Part shown: in pieces, positions 48,396-58,960 of the stretch
Numbering within the stretch: position 1 is the first letter of the stretch
How the letters are laid out: each line of letters begins with the position of its first letter
Assembly (NCBI GenBank): GCA_036346205.1
Contig: JARFJB010002009.1
Span: forward strand, 3,886,001 to 3,950,000
Direction of reading: 5' to 3'
Source of the DNA: Vesta saturnalis
Taxonomy: Eukaryota > Arthropoda > Insecta > Coleoptera > Lampyridae
DNA length: 64,000 bases
Position numbers and translations under genes: made by a program
The notes under the pieces: generated by a model
The model's database searches: none
What the model was told of the DNA's origin: nothing
Seen by the model: only the letters and a program-made list of their open reading frames with translations

Positions 48396-48745
48396 ACTGT
48401 CGAATAATTGTCTTGCGAAGAATTTTTGTAGACGAATTTTCACCGGGTTAACGCGCACACACGCTTACAAGCACACACGCACACACGTAAACACGCACAG
48501 ACGCACTCACGCACACTGTACACACGCACACACGCACACACGCGCACACACGCACGCACGCAAACGTGCACACACGCACACATGCTCGACTGTGAAAATT
48601 CTTCTACAAAAATTCTTCGAATGAAAGTTCTTCGACAGAAATTTTTCGCAAAATAATTTTTCGAAACAACAATTCTTCGAAACAGAATTCTCCGAAAATA
48701 CAATTGTTCGACATTAAAATTCTTAGACATGAACATTCTTCTAAT
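48396..48745 (+). repeat. Degenerate AATTCTTCGAAA short-unit array split by ACACACGC repeats
   Basis: Units resembling (G/A)AATTCTTCGACA recur about every 15-17 bp: CGAATAATTGTCTTGCGAAG, AATTTTTGTAGACGAATTTT, AAATTCTTCGAATGAAAGTT, CTTCGACAGAAATTTTTCGC, AATTCTTCGAAACAGAATTC and so on. The simple repeat at about 48450-48585 splits the array. Confidence 0.8.
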
Positions 48746-48930
48746 AAATAATGTATAGTTTATTGAAGTGTGCTAATACTTCGTATTACGTTACTTTTAA
48801 TAAATGTACATAAATATAAATAATATATTTTAAGATCTAAGATATGCACGCAATTATTATGCACAAGTAGTACTGAGGCACCATCCCCTCCACTATTTTA
48901 CGTCACAAGCCCCGCCTACTTTCACTTTTT

Positions 48931-49290
48931 ACTCGCCCACGTGGGAGACCGTATTTTTCACCCTTATTTTTTATGGTTTCTTTTCGGAGGCCTTTTTCAA
49001 CCCTTTGATGGAATTTTCATCCCTAATTACGGCCTTTATGTTTTTACTCGCCCACGTGTAGGACGCGTTTTTTCACCCTTATTTTTGACGGCTTCTTTTC
49101 GGTGGTCATTTTCAACCCTTGATGGAATTTTTATCCCTAATTAAGGCCTTTTTTGTTTTTACTCGCTTACTCGAGGGGCGTATTATTTTACCCCTTATTT
49201 TATGGCCGCCCACGTGTGAGCTCGTATTTTCCACCCTTATTTTTTATGGCTTCTTTCCAGAGGTCTTTTTAACCCCTAATAAAATATTAT
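48931..49290 (+). repeat. 115-bp tandem repeat in the left arm of element B
   Basis: Units start ACTCGCCCACGTG at 48931 and 49046 and ACTCGCTTACTCG at 49161 (period 115). A shortened third unit runs into a fourth at about 49206 (GCCCACGTGTGAGCTCG). Each holds TTTTTCACCCTTATTTTT, a GGTTTCTTTTCGG-type block and CCCTAATTA(C/A)GGCC. The open frame over this region has no known protein match and repeats with the DNA. Confidence 0.9.
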
Positions 49291-49380
49291 TATTAAAATT
49301 ATCGATCCTATTGTTTTAAAATGGTCATATGCTATTGGGTACGTTCGAATGATCTTTTACCTATACGAGAAATTTATTTA

Positions 49381-49680
49381 TACGTTGTATTTCTAATAAG
49401 GAGACCTAATGCTAGCTTAAAAAACACGTGTAGTGCTTCGCAACTTGTTCTCGGGCCTTCGCCCCTGGCCGGAGATGGTATGGGGGCCCTAACCTTATAA
49501 GACAAGTGCAGAGCTTAGCCTCTATCGTGGCCCCCTTGGTGCAGTTATATGCGGGTTCTAACTTAATCTTACAGCTGTAGGCCTTCGCCCCGTCATACAA
49601 AATTGTATTCTAATAAGGAGGCCCTAGCCTTGTAAGACAGGACTTGTATCAGGGTCTGCGCCCTGGCCCCATTGAGTTAA
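49381..49680 (+). repeat. TCTAATAAGGAGGCCCTA / CTTCGCCCC tandem units
   Basis: Diverged units contain TTCTAATAAGGAG, GG(C/G)CCCTA, CTT(A/G)TAAGACA and GCCTTCGCCCC or TCTGCGCCCTGGCCCC. They are related to the units at 4737-4945 in element A. Confidence 0.75.
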
Positions 49681-49722
49681 AATTGATTTTAGCGTCATCT
49701 AGTGGCGTATAGACTAATGAAC

Positions 49723-51510
49723 TGTAAAGATCCAGCGTCCTTTACGTGTGTTTTTTAGAATAAATTATTCGCGGACCACCCTATATCACCAATTACAAAG
49801 GATTACGCGATATTGCACCACAAATAATTCATTAATCACTGCTGACGTGTATTTCTAAAAACTAGTAAGTTTTTGCACGTCAGAGCAATTTAAACTAATC
49901 ACATAACGGCATCCCCCGCACGGTAGCCGCCCACAGATGCACCTTTATAAACCTGCGACGCGCGGGTCGATTAATCGATTCATCGATTCGTCTGATCTCC
50001 CCTGCTGCTCGAGAAAAGAGCATAGTCGTGAAATACCTGCTCGATCGTGACCGAGACCGCCACGCCGTTCCCGATATCCAGTAGCCGCCAGTACCGATTG
50101 CTTCGTGTAATCACTGACCTGCTAATTGCTGCCGAGGGGTCCATCGCGACCGTGTGATAACGCACACCACCTCGCGCCAGGTGACCTAAAGTTTGTTACC
50201 GAACTGCAATTAAAAGACACGTAAGTTGTAGAGTTATAAAATCTAACAATTTACAATCAAACACTACAGAACGTAGCTAACGACGGGCTTAGTCTCCAGG
50301 AGTTATAACGTTATCATTACACACACACCTACATAAAGGGCGTAACGAAGGTGAAACCCCGCGTCGCCTGACTCAGTACACATACAGAAAGAGTGCCACG
50401 CAGGGTAGATCCCGACGTCACTCGCAAACACTGGAGGGTGAAGGTTTGATACAGGGCTGTAAAGACCTACGACCTTTTTCTTAGTTAAACAGGCTAGACA
50501 GGCTGCAGCCTACCGTCTACTGTAACGCCCCAGCTTAATACACATACCTCCACTACATACAAACAAACACAATAACCACACACGGTGTCTTTAATCGCAG
50601 AAGAGTACACAAGAGACCTGTTGCATAAATTTGTATTCAGAATAACCATCGCGAAATACCTAGTGCAAAACCATTCTTAAAAAAATTAAGAATATACGCC
50701 GGAAATTAAAACATTAGATAATACGTAAATTATCCAATATTTACCGGTAGTTAATAATATAAATGCGACCTGGTGTATCTTACTAGTTACCTTAGTAAAA
50801 GAATAAATTTAAAAGTAAATTCATTTTAGTATAGCGAGTATTTCGTTTACTTTATAATTTGTGTATAATTAAATTTAGTTACGCCGTTAGGACGTAATCC
50901 AGTTGCTTAAATAATCTAAGCGTATTCTCAAACCGGTTATAATCAAATAATTATAGACCAGAGATCTCGCCTTTGCGTACGCCAATCTTCTGCGTATATT
51001 TCTTCATCGGAGTACGACATACCAGCTTCAGCGCTCCAGAGATACTGAAGAGTTTAAATATACCATGCGCATAATCCGAGACCAGTATTGATTTTCTCCC
51101 GTGACCTAGAAACAACTCGAGTTCGTTGCGCTGGCGCTTCCGACCAAACTATATTGAGGCTACCGCACCCGCTTCTGTAAAACAGGACTGTAATATAAAT
51201 TTTAAATACTAGGTAAGGAGTAGATTAAGACACTATATATACTTGTTCACAGAAACGACTTCGCACCCAATAACAACTTCCCCAGGAGAACGAGAGGAAG
51301 GAGCTCTAAGGGCCCGATTATATATATTTAGTTTAATTTGTTAATAATATTTTTGTGTTTTGTTAAATTACTAAATAATATACGTCTAAAACCACTTTCG
51401 TATAATTATTTAAGGTGACAGTGTAAGCCCACACCCCGTTTAATAAGAATTTATAAACACGACTGAGCATAGCCGAGGCAAAATAAAACCACCAAAGAAG
51501 GGCGATTATA
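49723..51510. mobile_element. LTR-like (solo LTR) insertion inside element B
   Basis: The inserted segment begins TGTAAAGATCC and ends GGGCGATTATA. It is flanked by the 4-bp duplication GAAC (49719-49722 and 51511-51514). The uninterrupted sequence is preserved in the opposite arm near 53805-53822, which reads, on the matching strand, ACTAATGAACATTTTCTGTA. The TGTAA...TTATA ends fit a retrotransposon LTR (TGT...ACA) with one changed base. The segment has higher GC than its surroundings in two patches and a CTTTATAAACC TATA-like site at about 49943. No protein is encoded. A non-autonomous element of another class is possible. Confidence 0.65.
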
Positions 51511-51599
51511 GAACATTTTCTATAATAGAAGTTGATAATGCACACCTCTCTCTTGCTCTATCTCGATTCTCTCTCACCCTTTCTCTCTTTCGGCTCTTT

Positions 51600-51640
<41 letters not shown>
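51600..51640 (+). repeat. (CA)n microsatellite, left arm of element B
   Basis: Its mirror is the (TG)n tract at 53661-53711 in the right arm. Confidence 0.95.
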
Positions 51641-51644
<4 letters not shown>

Positions 51645-51970
51645 AAGCACACAAACAAACAAATCAATTAATTACTTAATCAATCAATCTCAAACAAATG
51701 ATGTCTTACACTTTACAGTTTGCAGAAACCAGATTACAGTTCAAAACTGAATACATTAAAGTCTAATTAAATATGACGTGAAATAATAAATAATTTCTAC
51801 CCTAATAATTTTATTATTATACGCGAATTAACAATAACTACAAGTTTAAAATCCACGAATACGTACCAACTATTTGTAGAGCTGATCTTATGACGTCATC
51901 CCATAAGAGTAATAATACATTTTAAAAATCTTTATCGACATTTTTTGTTAGCAATATCAGGTAAAAAACA

Positions 51971-51972
<2 letters not shown>

Positions 51973-52046
<74 letters not shown>
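51973..52046. repeat. (TA)n microsatellite
   Basis: A pure TA run immediately left of the MITE. Confidence 0.96.
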
Positions 52047-52052
<6 letters not shown>

Positions 52053-52235
52053 ACATTCAAAACACTTACAAATATTTTAAAAATTTTGCTAACGCAAAAA
52101 TTACTTTGTGTGTGTGTGTGTGTGTGCGTAATTGAGTATACAATAGTTTATGTAATCTCAAGACTCAATTATTTAAAGTAATTTTTGCGTTAGCAAAATT
52201 TTTTAAATATTTGTAAGTGTTTTGAATGTAAATTT
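52047..52235. mobile_element. MITE with nearly perfect 60-bp inverted arms
   Basis: AATTTACATTCAAAACACTT (52049) continues through AAATTTTGCTAACGCAAAAA to TTACTTT. Its reverse complement ends at about 52234. The loop holds a short (TG)n and an imperfect copy of AATTGAGTATACA. There is no coding content. TA-rich flanks are compatible with TA targeting. Confidence 0.8.
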
Positions 52236-52420
52236 TATAAGTACAATATAATTGCTAAATACGAGTACCAGTAATCAAGTTCTGTGTATTACTTTCTAAA
52301 TTAGCTAATGATCGGAATGTAATAGCCAGTTTATATCCAACTATTTATAAAACGTGTTTTAGTGAGACTACATGTGGATACGTTGTATAAAAAAAAATAT
52401 TTCAGTTGAACATATGTATA

Positions 52421-52464
<44 letters not shown>

Positions 52465-52467
<3 letters not shown>

Positions 52468-53408
52468 GGTGACATAGAAAAAAGTGCCATGCATAGTGCC
52501 ACGCGATAGAGGACACTAAAATAAGAAAAAAAGTTTCTATGAACTTAGGTCCGCAACGCCTTAGTTTAAAAGATGTAGGGTGTTGAAGTTTAAATATTTT
52601 TTTGTTTCTCTTTAATATCTTTTTACAATGATGTAATAAATGGACGAAATTTTGTATACAGGGGCTTTTTATCACGCAGAATTCATATATGACCTTAGTT
52701 CTTTCATTACTGATAGAGAGCGCCACATACAGCTTTCCATCTTGTTTGAATCGGTCCTAACTTTTTTGCCTTACACTGTATGCCATTTTCGACTGGAAAA
52801 ATTTGTTTGCCCATCTTTTCTGCTTCAGAAATGTATACCAACGGTTTACGAGAAAAATGCATCCGATGCATGCAAATTAAACAAGTTCAGTGGTAGGAAA
52901 TGTTAACCGTGAATCAGTTAGACAAATTTGCAATGAACAACTTCTTCGCCCGTATCATTTCCAAAAGGTTCATTCACTATTAGAACATGACTATCTTCCT
53001 CGTGTACAATTTTGCGAATGGTTACAAAATCAAAGACACGATATTTTTTCTTCAATTTTGTTTACTGATGAAACTGGTTTTAGCCGTGATGCTGTTCTGA
53101 ACCTACATAATATGCACCATTAGAGTGATGAAAATCCTCATCAAACTGTAATTAGAAGTCACCCATATGGGTTTTCTATTAATGTGTGGGCAAGTATAAT
53201 TGACAATTACTTAATTGGCCCATTTCAATTGCCCAATGGATTGACAGGTGAACTGTATCGAAATTTCTTGGACAATGAACTAAATACGTTATTAGAGATT
53301 CCATTGGCTATTATTGGTAGAATGCGTTACATGCATAATGGCGCGCCAGCTCACTTTCCTCGATTGGCAAGGGAATTTTTGGATTGGAGATTTGGAAATA
53401 AGTATAAG

Positions 53409-53412
<4 letters not shown>
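52465..53412 (+). pseudogene. DD41D-type element 4: deleted transposase copy
   Basis: It begins CAGGGTGACATAG next to a TA run and shares its left arm with element 2 (AGTGCCATGCATAGTGCCAC etc.). At about 52870 it jumps into the gene at the position equivalent to 36395. VNRESVRQICNEQLLRPYHF, KVHSLLEHDYLPRVQFCEWL, ILFTDETGFSRDA (first Asp kept), a stop after NMHH, SFNVWASIIDNYLIG-like sequence, MRYMHNGAPAHFPRLAREFL (second Asp changed to Asn) and DWRFGN follow. The copy then stops at a TA run at 53412. The DNA-binding N-terminus and the third Asp block are absent. Frameshift and stops confirm that it is dead. Confidence 0.9.

Positions 53413-53461
<49 letters not shown>
53413..53461. repeat. 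(TA)n microsatellite at the broken end of DD41D element 4
   Basis: The TA run starts where the transposase sequence breaks off. Confidence 0.96.
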
Positions 53462-53656
53462 CGCATCATTGCATTAGGGTAGAAATTATTTATTATTTCA
53501 CGTCGTATTTAATTAGACTTTAATGTATTCAGTTTTGAACTGTAATCTGGTTTCCGCAAACTGTAAGACATAATTACGGTTGATTGATTGAGATTGATCA
53601 GGTTGATTTGATCGAGCATGATTTGTTTGAGATTGATTGATTAATTAATTAATTGA

Positions 53657-53660
<4 letters not shown>

Positions 53661-53711
<51 letters not shown>
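53661..53711 (+). repeat. (TG)n microsatellite, right arm of element B
   Basis: The inverted partner of the (CA)n tract at 51600-51640. Confidence 0.95.
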
Positions 53712-53714
<3 letters not shown>

Positions 53715-54235
53715 AAGAGCCGAAAGAGAGAGAGGGTGAGAGAGAAACGAGATAGAGCAAGAGAGAGGTGTGCATTATCAACTTCTATTACAGAAAATGT
53801 TCATTAGTCTATTCGCCACTAGATGACGCTGAAATCAATTTTACTCAAAGGCCTCCGAAATGAAACATTAAAAAGTAAGGGTGAAAAACACGGTCTCCCA
53901 CGTGGGCGAGTAAAAAGTGAAAGTGGGCGGGGCTTGTGACGTAAGAAAAGTGGAGGGGATGGTGTCTCAGTACATTACAATTACCCCCCAATTTGCATTC
54001 TAAAATGAGTCATTAATAAAAATGTTGATGCTGCTAAAATTTATTTTTAATTATCCTTAATTGGTTAATTGGAATTCTTACCCCTTCAATTATTGTGAAA
54101 GCACTACTTGTCACATTCCTTATACTATTCCATAACCCTGAAAATAATTTAGTTGTACAGGATACTTTCTGTGTTAAAGATGCCTCTATAGTTTGTGAAT
54201 AGTGAAAAAAGCAAACAAAAACCACTAGTGGATGA

Positions 54236-54665
54236 ACATTTATTTTACAAGGACATCAGAAGCTTAAGCAGATGTGGACTATTTTGAAGATACCTGGATT
54301 AGTCGTCCAGATCGACAACAACGACGTCGGGAACCAAAATATAGTAAAGATATGTGGAACTGCTACGATGGAGTATTATAAAATATGCTTAAAACAAATA
54401 ATTCCCTTGAGGGATGACACTGTGGATTTCAAGAGCAGATTTTCGGAAACCACCCGAATATATCGGCTATAAAAAAAGAGCAAAGTTTAAATTAGGTTCG
54501 AATTGAACATTATCGCAGTGGACAAAACGAATCTGCATGCCGCAAACAATATCGGAATTGCGCGGAATGAATTAGACGGGTTGTAGAAAACTATGATCCT
54601 ATTGATTATCTACTCCTATACCTTCGTGGGATATCACACAACATTAGTTACAAGTATGTTATATA
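54236..54665 (+). pseudogene. Mutator-type (MULE/FLYWCH group) transposase C-terminus relic
   Basis: With frame changes, the plus strand reads DTWISRPDRQQRR, MWNCYDGVL, a TNNSLEG-HCGFQ stretch, RFSGNHPNI-like sequence, AIKKEQSLN-VRIEHYRSGQN, ESACRKQYRNCAE-IRRVVEN and DYLLLYLRGISHNISYK, followed by a stop. Order and wording (MWN.YD, TNNS.EG.H, HP.I..F, KEQSL, LRGI.HNI) match the C-terminal part of insect Mutator-like transposases that carry FLYWCH zinc fingers. The catalytic DDE core is not present upstream. It lies about 260 bp outside the right end of foldback element B. Confidence 0.75.
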
Positions 54666-54849
54666 AATTAAATATTAAAGGCGACAAAAAATATGATAAA
54701 ATGTTGAGAACTACTTACGTAACAATAACACTACTGCAACGTTAAATAGAAAGTGAAATAAAAATAATAAAATTAAAGAATATCTGGTATGGAACACCAC
54801 ACTACCGTTCAATCTACAAAATGGAAATTAAAAGAAATGAAATAATTTT

Positions 54850-55577
54850 AATAACATTTTTTTAGGATAATTATAATAAGTTTATTACGAAAATAGGCAA
54901 CATTATAATACCAAAAACTATAATCTATGCCAAACAGACGTTTAAAACTTTTGTCAGGCAGAGGTTAATAGACATCTAGATGCTAACTTAAAAAAAACTA
55001 AGAGAAATGAAATAATTGTAACGAGCTTTTCTCGCGCAAAATTTTGCAGTTAAAATTAAATTTACAACATTGTAGAAACAAAAACAAAAATCTATGTCAG
55101 AATGATATTTAAAATTTCATGTCAGATAGAGATTAAGATACATAAATATATGTTAACGTAAAAAAAAGTCACCCGCTTCAGTAAAAATATCGATAATACA
55201 GCGTAAGCATTTTCAATCATAATTATTTAATTTTAACATTTATTTAAAATTCTGGCTCCGTTATTTCCTTCTACGTAAAATTACCTTCATATAAAAAAAA
55301 TCATCGAAATCCACCAAGCGGTTGTCTCGCAATCAACGTGAACTAAATGACCCGATTATTTTAATATATAATATTATAATTTTTTTAGGATGACTAAGTA
55401 ACCTACTTTTTATACGTTCATAACGAAAACAGGCAACATTGTAAAAACAAAAACAATAATCTATGTCAGAATGACGTTTAAAACTTCATATCAGATAGAG
55501 ATTAATGGACATAGATACATGTTAACTTAAAAAAGATTCCAAAGCAGTCCGCTTCCATAAAAATATCGATAACATAG
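54850..55577 (+). repeat. Three diverged direct repeats inside composite element C
   Basis: Units share AGGCAACATT(A/G)T, AA(T/A)CTATG(C/T)CA, a TTTAAAA(C/T)TT block and AGATTAA/AGGTTAATAGACAT. The shared AATCTATG word lies near 54922, 55090 and 55460. The second and third also share CGCTTC(A/C)(G/A)TAAAAATATCGATAA. Confidence 0.75.
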
Positions 55578-55599
55578 CGGAGTCGCTACCCAGTGCGCT

Positions 55600-56386
55600 T
55601 ATGGAGCTTTCAATGCATTTCTCTGCCAGTATTACTACAAATCTACTGAAGAAATATTTGAGAAATTAATATTACATGAAAGAGGATTTTTTTCTGAACA
55701 ATCTCTACTAGTGAAAATTTTAATAACATTGTTGTTAATTATATAAAAAAATTAATAAATTTACGACAAATCTGGTATTTACGGTTCAATATATGGCAAA
55801 GGTTTAGCGATTTTTGTGTTTGTAGGAAATGTAGATTTATTGCTCTACTTCGATTATTCAAAATTCGTTTTACATTTTTTTTATTAATAACAATAATACA
55901 GTGGCAGGAAAATTGCAACGCGAAAATATTTCTGCAGCGGTTGATTTATGATCTGTATAGCAAGTAGCACCGACTATTGTAAAAGCGAACCCTCTAAATT
56001 GTTTTATGATCATGCTATTTCCTCAATTATATCTTGATGATTTCGTTCTCATCCTTGGCACATGCTAATTTTGTAGAAATTTCAGGATACTCTTGTTTGA
56101 TATTATTCAGATTCACTTGCTTTCGGTCTTTTATGCCGTGCTTACCTATCCGATTGAACTGTGATATGCTTTGACTTTCGATTTTAAAATAAGTGTTTTA
56201 ATTATTATTAGTATTTATAGTACCTGTAGTTTTAGTTAGTGTAGTGTTAGTGCACCCTTGAAGTACTTTTTGGTGTATAGTAGCCGAGAAATTACGGCTA
56301 CAAATTATTTTTATTTACTGGTAAGTAAATAAGTAATGTGAAATAGGTAGTTTAATTATATATTTTTCCTTTTCAAGAAAATTGGT
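55600..56386 (+). promoter_or_regulatory. 5' region of the transposase gene with a probable leader intron
   Basis: No coding signal is present. A good donor (CTG|GTAAGT at 56321) and a pyrimidine-rich acceptor (CCTTTTCAAG, ending 56377) just before the start codon suggest a 57-bp 5'-leader intron. No clear core promoter was identified. Confidence 0.35.
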
Positions 56387-58081
56387 ATGGCCAAGTCTAA
56401 TGGGAAAATAATTAGGAGGGTGACACGCAGGAAACGCATGAAAGGAAATGTTGCAAGTTTAATTAATTGGAGAGAGCAGCAAGCGAAAATAGATTCTCAG
56501 ATAATCTCATGTAATCCTGACACTCATGATTTGCCTCCTGACAATACTTCGACAGAAAATTCTGAAATTCTTCCTGAAAAAACTTCTACACACACCGAGA
56601 GTGTCCGCTTTTCTCTTTCTCGTCATGAACGAATTCAAGACGGCAATGAAAGATTGACTACGTCTAAAGAGGTATGTTTAGGGTAAGACATGTCATCAAA
56701 GAAAGGAATTAAAATCGACTTTTCTTTCAGAAATTGCATTTGAAGGCAACAGAATTATAAACATTCTTTATTTCTTAAAGCAACTGAAAGAAATATGCAA
56801 TCACAGCAAAATATATGAATGCACTTTCGATAATCTAGTTTTAATTAAAGAAATTAGGAATGGGTTGATTTCAAAATTTTTTTTTAAATGTTCAATGTGC
56901 AATAGACCATTTTCTTGCAATTCGACTGACCACATACCAGAGATTAGCATAAATGAAGCAGCTGTTTCTGATATATTAGGAATTGGAGGTGGATATTATA
57001 ATCTAGAAGAGTTTATGGCGTGTATAAATATTCCCTGCATGACATCCAAAACTTATCAAAATACCACCAACTTGTTTCTGCTCGTTGGCAAAATACTGCA
57101 ATTGATGCAATGAAAAAGCTGCTCAAGAAGAAGCTGATCGTGCAAGAGAAATAAAGTCTCTTGATGAAAAGGGATATCCTCTTGTTCCTGTGGTGGTTGA
57201 TGGCTGCTGGTCTAAGAGGTCATATGGTACTAACTATAATGCTCTTTCTGGAGCTGCAGCCATAGTGGGGCAACATGCAGGCAAAATATTATTTGTAGGT
57301 GTTCGAAACAAATATTGGGTTGTTTGTTCACGCAATAAAAGGGAACAGGTAGAGCCACCGCTTGTTCAAAAATCACGAGGAAGTTCCACAACTATGGAAT
57401 CGGATATAATCCTACAAGGATTTCAATCAAGTATTGAAATGTATGGAATAAAATACAATATTTTAATTGGGGATGGGGATAGCAATACATACAAAAAAAT
57501 AATCGAAGTACGACCATATAACAACATCTCGATAGAAAAAATAGAGTGCACAAACCATCTTCTGAGAAATTTTTGTAAAAACTGAAAGGGCTAGTTGCTG
57601 ACAGGTCTTTTACCATACGAGATAGAAAATTATTAGAACAAAACATACTTCGCCTAAGAACCGGAATATTAAAAGCAGTAAAACATCATAAACTAAATCC
57701 TAATAAAAATGAATCAGCAAAACGTTTACGAGGTGATATTTTAAATGGTATTTACCATGTTCTCGGACAACATCAAAATTGTGCCAGTTATTTTTGCCAA
57801 CGTCCCGTAGAAAGAAACTGGATTAGTGAAATATCTTCGGCATTCTTAGAAAGGATAACTTTTATTACTAGGTACACTGCCAATCACTCCAGGAGTTTGC
57901 TAATGAATGTAAACGGCAACATAGTTGAGCAGTACCATTCAATAATTGCAAAATTTGTCGGTGGAAAACGCATAAATTATGCTTTAGGAAACTCCTACCA
58001 AGCAAGATGTGCGGCAGCGGTAGTCTCGCACAATACAAAATGGCACATAGTACATACAGAAAAATGTACACGGTATTATTA
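56387..58081 (+). pseudogene. Mutator-like DDE transposase (PF20700-like), frameshifted
   Basis: It starts MAKSNGKIIRRVTRRKRMKG, a basic N-terminus. A serine/threonine-rich linker follows to TTSKE. After a shift or intron near 56690-56731 it continues EIAFEGNRIINILYFLKQL, a CSMCNRPFSC zinc-knuckle-like pair, INEAAVSDILGIGGGYYNLE, then KYHQLVSARWQNTAIDAM. The catalytic core reads VPVVVDGCWSKRSYGTNYNA (first Asp), AAIVGQHAGKILFVGVRNKY, YNILIGDGDSNTYKKIIE (second Asp), IECTNHLLRNFCK, then NGNIVEQYHSIIAKFVGGKR (catalytic Glu), ending SYQARCAAAVVSHN. Shifts occur at about 57055, 57110, 57330 and 57580, mostly in A runs. The DDE set is therefore recoverable but the frame is broken. The role would be cut-and-paste transposition. 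The family occurs in many insects without a named gene. Confidence 0.82.
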
Positions 58082-58261
58082 AAATATTGAAACCAAGCGA
58101 AAAGAAAAGTATGTCGTCAGCGACAATTAAGAAAACATTTTCGTCTAAATTTCAAAAGGCAGATTCCAGCTAGCTGAGCTGATGGATCTTATGGCGAAAA
58201 TTCACAACAAACTGATATGCCACAGGACATATACATGGAAGAGGAAAGAGAATTTTCACAA

Positions 58262-58960
58262 AATTAAAGAAAACTGAGGCCGAAATACATGACCTGGAAA
58301 GAAGAACCGTAAACCAATGCCAAGATGGAGAGTGGATGGAACAACGGCGGAAGTTGCTAACTGCTTCAAATTTTGGGAAAGTCTGCAAGCTAAGGCGAAC
58401 AACAAACCCTGCAGGAACTGTCAAATCAATGCTATATAGATCCTATGTGTTATCCAAGATTCCATCGTTGAACCATGGGAAACTTCATGAAGTGGAAGCA
58501 AAATGGAATTGGAAACTAAAATTAATCAAAAGATTGTCGAATGTGGCCTTTTATTCACAAAAATTATTCTTTCTAGGGCTTCACCAGATGGAATAATAGA
58601 AGAAAACAATTCTCTAGTGGAAATAAAATGCCCATATACGGCATTTAAACAAAATATTCACCTGACGAAGCTATTGAAAAAAAGTTATAACTTTTGGAAA
58701 CAAAATGATGGTGTTTTAAAATTAATAAAAGCCATGACTGGTATTACCAAATTCAAGGTCAATTGGAAATAGCAAACAAAGAAGTGTGCCTGTTATGTGT
58801 ATGGACAGGAAAAATAAATTCAAAGTTGAGAAAATAAAAGAGATCGAGAATTTTGGGCAACTATGGAACCCAAGTTGGAGCATTTTTATAACAAATGTTT
58901 ATTCCCAGAAATAATTGATCCCAGAACTTCTAGAAATATGCCCTCAGAGATGTGACAATG
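58262..58960 (+). pseudogene. YqaJ-like exonuclease (PD-(D/E)XK) domain, frameshifted
   Basis: The frame LKKTEAEIHDLERRTVNQCQ leads into WMEQRRKLLTASNFGKVCKL, the usual YqaJ/lambda-Exo-like start. MLYRSYVLSKIPSLNHGKLH, EVEA, MELETKINQKIVECGL and LGASPDGIIEENNSLVEIKC-P-Y-type sequence follow. The nuclease core Asp (ASPDG) and E-x-K (VEIKCPY) are both visible. WYYQIQGQLEIANKEVCLLC with VWTGK follows, then FWATMEPKLEHFYNKCLFPE and IIDPRTSRNMPSEM. Several one-base shifts are present (near 58535, 58665 and 58735). It follows the transposase by about 180 bp on the same strand, either as a second gene or as the 3' half of one fused protein. YqaJ-type exonucleases degrade one strand from a duplex end. 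Its role in this element is unknown. Confidence 0.8.

Larger units (their letters stand above)
48870..53973. mobile_element. Foldback element B, with nested insertions
   Basis: The left arm is 48870-49722 plus 51511 to about 51805, split by an inserted element. The right arm is about 53462-53973. In mirror order both carry GTACTGAG(G/A)CACCATCCCC, GTCACAAGCCCCGCC, ACTTTTTACTCGCCCACGTG, GGAGGCCTTT, GCGTCATCTAGTGGCG, a GACTAATGAACATTTTCT join, GATAATGCACACCTCTCTCT, GAAAGAGCCG and CA/TG repeats, and AGTTCAAAACTGAATACATT. The right arm goes straight from GGAGGCCTTT to AGTAAAATTGATTT. The left arm has about 680 bp of tandem repeats at that point. The centre holds a MITE and a DD41D relic. Outer flanks show no clear target duplication. 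TGACGT words and TCTAATAAGG units link it to element A. Confidence 0.82.

Noticed and set aside
48140..48736. Overlapping open frames of 85-98 codons on both strands
   Set aside because: Located in GT/CA-rich and TTCG short-unit repeats, with no protein-like composition.
48890..48960. Adenovirus-like or other viral terminal repeat (GTCACAAGCCCCGCC, CCCACGTGG)
   Set aside because: Only generic activator-type words are shared. No viral gene lies between the arms, and the arms contain cellular-type microsatellites.
48941..49319. Open frames with repeated FxxxxRVFHPYFxxxFFG-like wording
   Set aside because: The period equals the 115-bp DNA repeat and the frame changes between units. No sign of selection on a protein.
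57392..58424. Minus-strand frames of 84, 67 and 84 codons
   Set aside because: They are antisense to the transposase and YqaJ regions, whose plus-strand motifs are unambiguous.
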